Shown here piece after piece: positions 14,700-20,883 of a DNA stretch of 21,099 bases. The DNA comes from a virus. The stretch's first letter is position 1, and each line of letters starts with the position of its first letter. Below the pieces are notes generated by a model, which ran no database searches, was not told where the DNA came from, and saw only the letters and a program-made list of their open reading frames with translations. The translations under genes were made by a program, and so were the position numbers. The stretch is taken from positions 1-21,099 of IMG/VR virus record IMGVR_UViG_3300049223_000071; one strand, 5' to 3'.

Positions 14700-17600
14700 A
14701 TGGGACAGCTACAGCATCCAGTGTTGGGGACTCTTGAAGTCCCTGACCGTTTGTTAGAACCAGAGAATCGTGAGGAGCTAGAGCAGAATCTGTTGCAGAT
14801 GGCAGCAGACACTCTACCTCAAGACGAGGCATGGTATGAAACATTCACTAAACAATTCGGACGTACAGCGTCTGAGACTGCTCGAGGAGTAGCTGATCTT
14901 ACTGGCATGGAAACGCCAGAGAACGACTACACTATAGAGTTTGTACGTAGAGCACGTGCTATTCAGAATCCTAATTCTGCATTTGCTGGTGAACTTGCTG
15001 GTGCGATAGGTGATGTACCTTCTTATTTATTTGGTGGTGTTGCACGTAAAGGTGCTGGTCTACTAGAGCAAGGTATTGAGCGTGGTATGTCAGTAGGCGG
15101 TATCTCAGGTGCTTTGATGCCTGTATACGATATGTTCGGAGATGATCGCATTGACAATGCTACTGTCGGTGCTACGCTTGGCGGTGTACTAGGCGGTGCT
15201 GGCGGTGCTGTCCTTAAACGTCTTGGCTATAAAACAGAAGAAGAATTAGCTGAGGCTATGCGTCGATCTACTCCAGAAGAGCAAGCTCAGATTGAAAGCG
15301 TAATGCAGGAAGAAGTATTACGTCTTGAATCTCCTGAAGCAATGGATGCTCGTAAAGCTGCAGAAGAACAGCCAATGTTTTCTGACCAGCCTGAAGAAGT
15401 ACAGCGTGCTCAGATTAATAAGATGAAAGAGGCTTGGCAGAAAGAGATTGATGAACTTGATTTGTCTACTCCTGTAGGTCAGGACCGCTTAGCTAAACTA
15501 AAAGCTGAGTTTCAAGATAGTGTCGATGAGGCTTTTCAACTAGAACGTCAACAAGCAGAAGAAGCTATACGCAGAGAAACATTGAAGATGGAAGATGAGG
15601 TCATGAACCTACCATCAAAAGGTGCTATTGATGCTGCTGCTAAAACTGTTAAGTCTACTGAAGGGAAAGTTAATGCTCTTGATGTAAACATTAATAAGTT
15701 ACGTACTGATCTTAGTAAAGTTAAGAATGCTAAGATGCCTCGTAAGATTCAGTCACAGAAGATACAAGAAGCTCAGGCACGTCTCGATGCTGCTGTAACT
15801 CAACGTAACGCAGCAGATGCAGAACGTAGAGCAGCGTCAGCTGTTACAGATGCATACAAGCAAGGCATAGAGACACGTAGACAATTAACTAACTGGCGTG
15901 AAAGAGGGGAAGTTCCTACTCGCATTAAAGCATTAGAGTTTAAACAGCCAGCTACACGAAAAGAAGGTGTTAAGCGTCAACCACTGCCACGTGGTGCTAC
16001 TGCTATTCCACCACAGCTAACTGGTGGTACTTCAGTAGCTCGCTCTAAAATACCTAAAACACAAAATAACCGTGACTTGATTCCTGAGCAACCAATACCA
16101 GAAGTAGCAATGGGAAGACAAGAGGCTCCTGTATACGGCGTTGGAGAAACTACTACTATTCCACGTCCTCCTCGTCAAATAGAGATGAAAGCTACAGAGC
16201 AGCCTTCTCAGCCTGTTTCTGCTGCTCCTAGTGCTACCCAAGAGGGTGTGGCTAAAGCATCTCCTGAAGCAGTAGAACCTGCTCCTACGACAGTTGCTAA
16301 AGACCAAGGAAAAGTAGGTCAGTTTACTGACAAACTACTAGGCAGTGTGTCTACACGTCTTAAGAATATTTCTGAGGCGATTGCTGGACGTATGCGTAGG
16401 TATGAGTTTGATGTTGAAAGTGGATCACAGGATAAGCTATCACGTGTCGAATCGTTCATGCGTATGGATAATAAACTAGCTCCTACAGTACGTGACGACT
16501 TAAACCTTGCATTGATGAATGGTGAATTCGGTAAAGCTATGAAGCTCATGACTCCAGAAATGCGTAAGGAGTTTGTTGCTGTGCGTAAGATGTTAAAGGA
16601 TACGTACAAAGAGTTAAAGGATGCTGGTATTGATTTCCCTGCACTGGACAACTACTTCCCACGTAAAGTTAAAGATTATGACGCACTGCTAAACGCAATG
16701 GGTCGTGAGAAACGTGGTGTATTTACTGAAGCATTGAATGTATATGCTAAAAAGAATACAGGTGGGAATGTTGAAGCTATTCCTGCTGATATACGTAGTG
16801 ACATTATTGATCAGGTAGTTCGTGGTGTATTCCGTAAAGGTGACACTGCTGTAATGCCAAATGCTAAACAGCGTACTATTAGTCAAGTACCGAGCGAACT
16901 TCTGCCTTTCTATGAAAATGCATCGACTGCTCTATCCTATTATATTAGGAATACACAGCAGACTATTGCTAAAGCTAAGTTCTTTGGTCGTACATTGAAC
17001 AAGACATCTACTGGTAATGTTGATGTTGAAAAGTCTATCGGTAACTTCATTGAAAGCGAAGTAGTTAATAAACAACTATCTGCTCAGCAAGAGAAACAAT
17101 TGCTAGATATGCTACGTGCACGTTTCATAGAAGGTGAACTATCTCCTAATAACTTTATTTCTGTTGTTCGTGATACTGGATATGCAGGTACAATTGCTAA
17201 CTACATCTCAGCACTAACACAGCTGGGTGACTTAGGTACGTCAGGCGCACTTCACGGCTTAAGCAATACTATAGGTGCAATGTTCAATACTAAAAACTAT
17301 AAGGCTATTGATCTAGGCATTGACCACACTATTGCACATGAGCTACAGAACGAACGTGCTACATCTAAAGCACTGAATAAACTGTTTGGTTTATCGGGCT
17401 TCCGTATGATAGATCGTCTTGGTAAAGAAACTATCATCAATGCAGCCATGCGTAAGAACGAAAAGCTAGTTAAGAGTGCAGAAGGTGAAGCAGCATTTCG
17501 TAAGAAATGGAGTGGTATCTTCGGTGATGAGATCGATAGTGTCATCACTGACCTTAGACAAGGCAACATGACAGACAATACTAAGTTCTTAGCATTCAAT

Positions 17601-18161
17601 GAGATTGCTGATGTACAGCCTATTGCTTTGTCTGAGATGCCTGAGGCTTACTTGAAGTCTCCTAACGGACGTATCTTCTACATGCTTAAATCATTCACGC
17701 TAAAGCAAATTGACCTTGTCCGTAGGAACATTGTACAAGAAGCTAAGCAAGGTAATGTAGATAATGCAATTAAGAATGCTGTCTTGCTTGGTGGCTACTT
17801 AATGGCAGCCAATACAGGTACACAGGCTGTGAAGGATATGCTACTAGGACGTGAAGTACGTACAGAAGATTTACCTGATCGTGCTGTGTGGTCTGTCTTG
17901 AGTGTGTTTGGTATTAACCAGTACATAACTGATCGCTACTTAGCACAAGGTGACATCATGGGTGCTGTTGGAGCTACAGTCACTCCTGCAACTCCAGTGG
18001 CAAACTTAGCTAAGGATGTGTACAAACAAGGCAAGGCTATTGTAGAAGGTGACGAAGTAAACCTATTCAAAGCAACTAAGTCTATACCGCTTGTAGGACC
18101 AATCGTATACAGTTGGTTAGGCGGTGGTAAAGAAAACTTTAACGATAGGTTGGAGGACTGA
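14700..18161 (+). CDS. Very large internal virion / ejection protein, 1153 aa
   Basis: The largest gene in the window, preceded by AGGAG five bases before ATG. Layout: helical start (1-60); a Gly-rich, weakly hydrophobic region (about 97-175, with GATLGGVLGGAGGAVLKRLG) that could insert in membrane; charged coiled coils (about 180-400); a Pro-rich disordered linker (about 440-540); then a large helical domain to the end with QTIAKAKFFGRTLN, NYISALTQLGDLGTSGAL, FMLKSFTLKQ-like and GGYLMAANTGTQA stretches. I recall this last part as one of the large-polyvalent-protein associated domains (LPD38, number from memory) common in podovirus virion proteins. It occupies the place of T7 gp16 but shows no visible transglycosylase motif at its N-terminus. 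Likely exported with the genome to help DNA cross the envelope. Confidence 0.75.
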   Translation: MGQLQHPVLGTLEVPDRLLEPENREELEQNLLQMAADTLPQDEAWYETFTKQFGRTASETARGVADLTGMETPENDYTIEFVRRARAIQNPNSAFAGELAGAIGDVPSYLFGGVARKGAGLLEQGIERGMSVGGISGALMPVYDMFGDDRIDNATVGATLGGVLGGAGGAVLKRLGYKTEEELAEAMRRSTPEEQAQIESVMQEEVLRLESPEAMDARKAAEEQPMFSDQPEEVQRAQINKMKEAWQKEIDELDLSTPVGQDRLAKLKAEFQDSVDEAFQLERQQAEEAIRRETLKMEDEVMNLPSKGAIDAAAKTVKSTEGKVNALDVNINKLRTDLSKVKNAKMPRKIQSQKIQEAQARLDAAVTQRNAADAERRAASAVTDAYKQGIETRRQLTNWRERGEVPTRIKALEFKQPATRKEGVKRQPLPRGATAIPPQLTGGTSVARSKIPKTQNNRDLIPEQPIPEVAMGRQEAPVYGVGETTTIPRPPRQIEMKATEQPSQPVSAAPSATQEGVAKASPEAVEPAPTTVAKDQGKVGQFTDKLLGSVSTRLKNISEAIAGRMRRYEFDVESGSQDKLSRVESFMRMDNKLAPTVRDDLNLALMNGEFGKAMKLMTPEMRKEFVAVRKMLKDTYKELKDAGIDFPALDNYFPRKVKDYDALLNAMGREKRGVFTEALNVYAKKNTGGNVEAIPADIRSDIIDQVVRGVFRKGDTAVMPNAKQRTISQVPSELLPFYENASTALSYYIRNTQQTIAKAKFFGRTLNKTSTGNVDVEKSIGNFIESEVVNKQLSAQQEKQLLDMLRARFIEGELSPNNFISVVRDTGYAGTIANYISALTQLGDLGTSGALHGLSNTIGAMFNTKNYKAIDLGIDHTIAHELQNERATSKALNKLFGLSGFRMIDRLGKETIINAAMRKNEKLVKSAEGEAAFRKKWSGIFGDEIDSVITDLRQGNMTDNTKFLAFNEIADVQPIALSEMPEAYLKSPNGRIFYMLKSFTLKQIDLVRRNIVQEAKQGNVDNAIKNAVLLGGYLMAANTGTQAVKDMLLGREVRTEDLPDRAVWSVLSVFGINQYITDRYLAQGDIMGAVGATVTPATPVANLAKDVYKQGKAIVEGDEVNLFKATKSIPLVGPIVYSWLGGGKENFNDRLED

Positions 18162-18163
18162 TC

Positions 18164-18460
18164 ATGGCTACAGCAAAAAAGAAGGATAGTAGATTAGAGA
18201 GGGCAGGCGTTGATGGCTACAACAAACCGAAGAGGACACCTAACCACCCAACCAAGTCACACGTTGTGGTGGCGAAGGAAGGTGATCAGGTCAAGACCAT
18301 CCGCTTTGGAGAGCAAGGAGCCAAGACAGCCGGTAAACCCAAGAAAGGTGAGTCAGAAGCGATGAAGAAGAAGCGTGCCAGTTTTAAAGCTAGACACGCA
18401 AAGAACATCAAGAAAGGTAAGATGTCAGCAGCCTACTGGGCTAACAAGGAGAAATGGTAA
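18164..18460 (+). CDS. Conserved basic protein, 98 aa
   Basis: A very basic product (Lys/Arg throughout): starts MATAKKKDSRLERAGV, has YNKPKRTPNHPTKSH, then VKTIRFGEQGAKTAGKP and ends FKARHAKNIKKGKMSAAYW. I recognise this sequence pattern as a small protein found in many marine podoviruses, cyanophages and SAR11 phages next to the large virion gene (a DUF family, possibly DUF6321, from memory). Composition suggests DNA binding or packing in the virion. GGAGG lies seven bases before ATG, overlapping the end of the 1153-aa gene. Its stop overlaps the 43-aa gene (TAATG). Confidence 0.8.
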   Translation: MATAKKKDSRLERAGVDGYNKPKRTPNHPTKSHVVVAKEGDQVKTIRFGEQGAKTAGKPKKGESEAMKKKRASFKARHAKNIKKGKMSAAYWANKEKW

Positions 18461-18591
18461 TGCCATACGCAAAGAAACCAGTACGTGGATCACGTGTTAA
18501 AACAAACAAGGCAAAGTCGGCATTCAAACCTTGCCGTGGTTGTCCTACTCCAGCTGCTTGTAAGAAAGCAGGTAAGTGTAAGGGTAAGTGA
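18460..18591 (+). CDS. Tiny basic cysteine-rich protein, 43 aa
   Basis: Starts at the ATG overlapping the previous stop (TAATG), with AAGGAG eight bases upstream. The product MPYAKKPVRGSRVKTNKAK is followed by CRGCPTPAACKKAGKC: four cysteines (25, 28, 34, 40) that could bind one zinc. It is Lys/Arg-rich like its neighbour, so nucleic acid binding is a fair guess. It is the last gene of the plus-strand block; the next gene is on the other strand. I recall similar small Cys proteins following the 98-aa family in related phages, without a function. Confidence 0.68.
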   Translation: MPYAKKPVRGSRVKTNKAKSAFKPCRGCPTPAACKKAGKCKGK

Positions 18592-18605
18592 CAGATAAAC
18601 TGTCA
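18589..18605. repeat. Short inverted repeat at the meeting point of the two transcription blocks
   Basis: TGACAG - ATAAA - CTGTCA, a six-bp stem with a five-base loop, containing the stop codon of the 43-aa gene and lying just before the minus-strand stop at 18608. It has no T-run on either side, so it is a weak candidate for a bidirectional terminator. Confidence 0.35.
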
Positions 18606-18607
18606 GG

Positions 18608-18787
18608 CTAGTCCATCTCATCAGGAGGTGTAAGAGATACGGTGATGTTTCCTTTGGCTACGTCATAGCAAGCGTCACCGTATCCCTGTTCATATCCCAA
18701 CGCTTCTGCTTTATTCCACGTCAAATATATCCCCGTCCCGAACACAGCCCCAATAATAAAGGCTGCTTCATACGTTAACTGAATCAA
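18608..18787 (-). CDS. Small one-helix membrane protein, 59 aa, TTG start
   Basis: Last gene of the minus-strand train. The TTG start is supported by AAGGAGG seven bases upstream and by a four-base overlap (TTGA) with the preceding stop. Residues about 6-24 (YEAAFIIGAVFGTGIYLTW) form one membrane helix with small residues (GxxxG-like); the rest is a soluble tail rich in acidic and Tyr residues (KAEALGYEQGYGDACYDVA, then TVSLTPPDEMD). The plan fits a small membrane accessory protein. Its strong ribosome site with a weak start codon suggests tuned expression. No family recognised. Confidence 0.68.
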   Translation of the reverse strand: MIQLTYEAAFIIGAVFGTGIYLTWNKAEALGYEQGYGDACYDVAKGNITVSLTPPDEMD

Positions 18788-19002
18788 TGTAAATCCTCCT
18801 TCTTAGCAGGACGTGATGTAATCATGCTGTCTGTTATCAGGTAGGTTGCATGTTGTAGGAACATGACGTATTCGTTCATCAGTGCTAGTAGATCAGCAGG
18901 GTCTTGACATATTTCTAGTTCTTCTAGGAATGTATCGCTACTGTCCTTCATGCTACCGTACAGTTCTGTTAGTACGATGTCAAAGCTAGTGTAATCACTC
19001 AT
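18784..19002 (-). CDS. Small acidic protein, 72 aa, unknown
   Basis: Two adjacent ATGs (19005 and 19002); the second is chosen because AGGA is seven bases before it, giving a one-base overlap with the previous stop (TGATG). The other start would give a four-base ATGA overlap, also plausible. The product (MSDYTSFDIVLTELYGSMKD, then ELEICQDPADLLALMNEY) is helical and acidic with a short basic end RPAKKEDLH. No motif or membrane segment; no family recognised. Its stop overlaps the TTG of the next gene. Confidence 0.65.
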   Translation of the reverse strand: MSDYTSFDIVLTELYGSMKDSSDTFLEELEICQDPADLLALMNEYVMFLQHATYLITDSMITSRPAKKEDLH

Positions 19003-19184
19003 CATTTATTCCTGTGTTTCTTGCACCAATAGCCATAACCCCACTTGTTACTAGGGTAGGTACGTAGCCTACCAGTGAATGGCTTACCTCGTTTATGATT
19101 CAGATGTGTAACAACGTGCATTATCTGATACTTCTTAAAAGCACCTTTACCCTTCAAGCTCCAATAGAACTTAGACATGGTCAT
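19002..19184 (-). CDS. Small basic protein, 60 aa, unknown
   Basis: Start at the ATG at 19184, with GGAG seven bases upstream; a GTG at 19187 and an ATG at 19178 are weaker choices. The product is strongly basic and aromatic (SKFYWSLKGKGAFKKYQIMH, then HKRGKPFTGRLRTYPSNKWG, ending YWCKKHRNK), suggesting nucleic acid contact. It overlaps the upstream gene by 14 bases in another frame. I do not recognise it. Its composition contrasts with the acidic proteins on both sides. Confidence 0.62.
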   Translation of the reverse strand: MTMSKFYWSLKGKGAFKKYQIMHVVTHLNHKRGKPFTGRLRTYPSNKWGYGYWCKKHRNK

Positions 19185-19356
19185 CACGCTTCTCCATGTA
19201 AGCCTTTAGTATCGCTATAGGGTCATCGCCTGTCACACCTGCAACGATAGACCACAAGATACCTTGCTGTGTCATCAGGATACGTTCTTCTTCTGTCATG
19301 TCGAAGGTGTACGTAGCACTGCCGTCTTCGTGTTCTATTTCGTCAATGATCTTCAT
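19171..19356 (-). CDS. Small conserved phage protein, 61 aa, DGSATYTFDMTEEE type
   Basis: The start chosen is the ATG at 19356, which forms an ATGA overlap with the preceding stop and has GGGAG upstream; a TTG at 19371 is possible but unneeded. MKIIDEIEHEDGSATYTFDM followed by TEEERILMTQQGILWSIVAG resembles a common small phage protein with one beta hairpin (DGSAxxTxDxTEEE) and a helix, which I recall as widespread and of unknown function. It overlaps the next gene by 14 bases. Confidence 0.68.
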   Translation of the reverse strand: MKIIDEIEHEDGSATYTFDMTEEERILMTQQGILWSIVAGVTGDDPIAILKAYMEKRDDHV

Positions 19357-19541
19357 CGTCCTCTCCCACAATCCATCTTGTGTTGACCTTCAGTACACCT
19401 GCACTCAGGACAGATGTCGTACAGTTTGTACATACGGTCTATGCCTTCTTGTATTCCTGCTTCCCATGCGTAATGTACATCAGCATATTCATTACTAGAC
19501 ATGGTTTCTATACGGTCTCCAATGAATTCTTCAAATGTCAT
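19353..19541 (-). CDS. Small protein with C-terminal cysteine cluster, 62 aa
   Basis: Starts at an ATG overlapping the stop of the preceding gene (ATGA). The N-terminal half is an acidic helix (MTFEEFIGDRIETMSSNEYA); the end has CPECRCTEGQHKMDC, with four cysteines and a histidine that could bind zinc, followed by a basic GRGR. It may be a small regulator or RNA/DNA-contacting protein, but only the metal-binding pattern is seen. Confidence 0.66.
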   Translation of the reverse strand: MTFEEFIGDRIETMSSNEYADVHYAWEAGIQEGIDRMYKLYDICPECRCTEGQHKMDCGRGR

Positions 19542-19759
19542 ACTCGTACTCCAAAGAACTCTAGCGTTGTCTTGATAGCCTCTAGGTATCTCAAGTTATT
19601 CTCAATATCCTCAGCTTCATATGGCTTTATGTTCTCTTTGTCTGATAGTCTTTTAATATCTTCTTGCAAGAACCTGTAGTGCCATTCAAGCGTGTGGCGT
19701 GTAATCTCTTCACCTGCTTCAGTAGAGTCTAGTATCTCTAGTAGTGTTAGTTTATTCAT
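19538..19759 (-). CDS. Small helical protein, 73 aa, first gene of the six-gene train
   Basis: The start chosen is the ATG at 19759, which has AAGGAG seven bases upstream; the frame stays open further (a TTG at 19825), but that lacks a ribosome site. The product is charged and helical (MNKLTLLEILDSTEAGEEIT, then WHYRFLQEDIKRLSDKENIK, NNLRYLEAIKTTLEFFG) and would form a helical hairpin or coiled coil. It follows the 342-nt gene-free region, so that region likely holds its control signals. No family recognised. Confidence 0.66.
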   Translation of the reverse strand: MNKLTLLEILDSTEAGEEITRHTLEWHYRFLQEDIKRLSDKENIKPYEAEDIENNLRYLEAIKTTLEFFGVRV

Positions 19760-19874
19760 CACTCTTCTCCTTAATAGGTGTTGGCACTCGGTTAGGTAGT
19801 CCCGACCCTTATCCAACGTTATCAACCTACGTGCACATAGGAATTACAAAGTGGTTCTTCTCAGGATAGGCTTG

Positions 19875-19901
19875 GGAGGTACTGATGATGGAGTGACCTC
19901 C
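19875..19901. repeat. Inverted repeat GGAGGT...ACCTCC
   Basis: Six-bp outer arms (19875-19880 and 19896-19901), with a further three pairs (ACT/AGT) inside past a single unpaired base. No T-run follows on either strand. In the minus-strand transcript it lies about 115 bases upstream of the 73-aa gene and contains an anti-ribosome-site-like CCTCC, so it may be an RNA control stem in the leader. Confidence 0.45.
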
Positions 19902-19998
19902 ACGATTTGAGCATCACCGTGAATTCTTGAGGGTTTTACTATTTAACGACAGATAACCCACAACTATGTCGACATTTGTCTCTCATATTTTGCTAAAT

Positions 19999-20027
19999 GT
20001 GATAAACAAAGTGTTCTATTGTGACAA
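19999..20027 (-). promoter_or_regulatory. Weak candidate promoter for the six-gene train
   Basis: Read on the minus strand: TTGTCA (20027-20022), a 17-base spacer, TATCAC (20004-19999). The -35 is close to consensus; the -10 matches four of six and has no TG extension. The -35 overlaps an ATTGTG-type repeat, so protein binding there would compete with polymerase. Confidence 0.35.
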
Positions 20028-20081
20028 CTATGCTTACCTTATTGTGCCATGTTCTACTCACTATGCGCCATATTGTGCCAT
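20018..20081. repeat. Cluster of ATTGTG repeats, possible binding-site array
   Basis: ATTGTGACAA (20018), ATTGTGCCAT (20041), TATGCGCCAT (20062) and ATTGTGCCAT (20072); another ATTGTGCAT lies at 20174 inside the 39-aa gene. The starts at 20041, 20062 and 20072 are 21 and 10 bases apart, on the same face of the helix. This looks like an array for a DNA-binding protein (iterons or operator sites). Confidence 0.5.
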
Positions 20082-20101
20082 AATGAGCAGATATGGTGTC
20101 A

Positions 20102-20221
20102 CTATAGGTCATCGTAATGTGTACGGACATACTGCTTGCACATAGAATATGAACCAGTGAAGACAGCTAACCCATTGTGCATAACCTTATAGGTGAAGCC
20201 GTCTACTCTAGTTATAAACAT
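20102..20221 (-). CDS. Tiny protein, 39 aa, coupled to the HNH gene
   Basis: Starts at an ATG that overlaps the stop of the HNH-AP2 gene by one base (TAATG in the minus strand). The product MFITRVDGFTYKVMHNGLAV then FTGSYSMCKQYVRTHYDDL reads like a small beta-beta-alpha phage protein (…YKVMHNGLAVFTGSYS…), a pattern I have met in other small phage proteins without a known function. It has no good ribosome site of its own, so translation would depend on the HNH gene. Short length keeps confidence moderate. Confidence 0.55.
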   Translation of the reverse strand: MFITRVDGFTYKVMHNGLAVFTGSYSMCKQYVRTHYDDL

Positions 20222-20565
20222 TATATAACATGATACTTAGTTTTAGCACGTAGGTATTTTGCTCTAGCTTCTAGCATACAATCACTACGTCCTAAGTTAA
20301 TCATCTTACCATCAAGGTAAATGTAAGAACGCCATTTATTACGCTTAGCATCCCAGTTAAATCCCTTAACACCGGAACGATTGAAGTGGTTCTGCTGGCA
20401 AGTAACAAGACGTAAGTTCTCAATGCGGTTATCATCACGTATGCGATTAATATGATCTATCTGCATACCTTCTGGAATTTTACCGTGGTGTTGTTCCCAT
20501 ACAATACGATGGTCATGCACAGGCTTACCGTTAACCATTGACATGGTATATCCACTACTTTTCAT
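20221..20565 (-). CDS. HNH endonuclease with AP2 DNA-binding domain, homing type
   Basis: A 114-aa protein when started at the ATG at 20565, which forms an ATGA overlap with the preceding stop and has GGAG ten bases upstream; a GTG at 20574 would put GGAG too close. Residues 17-60 hold the HNH_3-type core: HDHRIVWEQHHG, then MQIDHINRIRDDNRIENLRL (D37, H38, N50) and the final N59/H60. Residues 65-112 (GVKGFNWDAKRNKWRSYIYL, LGRSDCMLEARAKYL) match the AP2 DNA-binding fold often fused to such nucleases. It probably nicks a specific site and spreads as a selfish gene. It sits inside the small-gene train with tight overlaps on both sides, so it is well assimilated into the operon. Confidence 0.9.
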   Translation of the reverse strand: MKSSGYTMSMVNGKPVHDHRIVWEQHHGKIPEGMQIDHINRIRDDNRIENLRLVTCQQNHFNRSGVKGFNWDAKRNKWRSYIYLDGKMINLGRSDCMLEARAKYLRAKTKYHVI

Positions 20566-20732
20566 AGGCGACACGCTCCGCCAGCACAGCCATCGTCTTC
20601 ATCGAAGCTAACCTCTTCTAGCTCCATGATCTCTAGCTCGTTAGCAATAGCGTCCATCAGCTCAGGCTCACCGCCTTTCTCTTCCAATGCTTCAAAGATT
20701 ACAATCAAATCTTCTTTACTAAAGTTGATCAC
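20562..20732 (-). CDS. Small acidic protein, 56 aa
   Basis: GTG start with AGAGGG about nine bases upstream. The product INFSKEDLIVIFEALEEKG, then GEPELMDAIANELEIMELEE, is acidic and helical and ends in DDGCAGGACRL with two cysteines. It overlaps the zinc-finger gene by 14 bases and the HNH gene by four (ATGA). Its two short helices and acidic surface would suit a small inhibitor or adaptor protein, but nothing specific is recognised. Confidence 0.65.
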   Translation of the reverse strand: MINFSKEDLIVIFEALEEKGGEPELMDAIANELEIMELEEVSFDEDDGCAGGACRL

Positions 20733-20883
20733 CTGTCTTACCCTCTATTAATACTGACTTCTGTTTAGGTTTTAGTGTCCACTTATTATAATACTTACAA
20801 TCAGGACACATACGCTTGTCGATTGAGGACAGCAGGATCATCGACCCTACGTATCCACACTTCATGCAACGTGAGTTGTTCAC
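20719..20883 (-). CDS. Small zinc-ribbon protein, 54 aa
   Basis: GTG start in a GTGA overlap with the stop of the MazG-like gene. Two CxxC pairs (CMKC at 6-9 and CPDC at 26-29) make a classic zinc ribbon, followed by a basic stretch (YYNKWTLKPKQK) and a short tail. Zinc ribbons of this size in phages often contact nucleic acid or a host polymerase subunit; here only the metal site is visible. Confidence 0.7.
   Translation of the reverse strand: MNNSRCMKCGYVGSMILLSSIDKRMCPDCKYYNKWTLKPKQKSVLIEGKTGDQL

Larger units (their letters stand above)
19760..20101. other. Gene-free region of 342 nt between two minus-strand gene groups
   Basis: No convincing reading frame on either strand. It holds ATTGTG repeats (20018-20081), two copies of ACAACTATG (19960-19968, 20024-20032), a 27-nt hairpin (19875-19901) and a weak minus-strand promoter candidate (20027-19999). 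Its place ahead of the six-gene train suggests control DNA. An origin or protein-binding region is another possibility. Confidence 0.6.

Noticed and set aside
19298-19679. Plus-strand frames over the minus-strand small genes
   Set aside because: They lack ribosome sites and oppose a tightly overlapping set of genes with good start signals.
19760-19825. N-terminal extension of the 73-aa protein to a TTG at 19825
   Set aside because: No ribosome site before the TTG, whereas AAGGAG stands seven bases before the ATG at 19759.
20030-20182. CRISPR-like array from the ATTGTG repeats
   Set aside because: Copies are only ten bases, spaced irregularly and too close; no spacers of uniform length and no cas genes.
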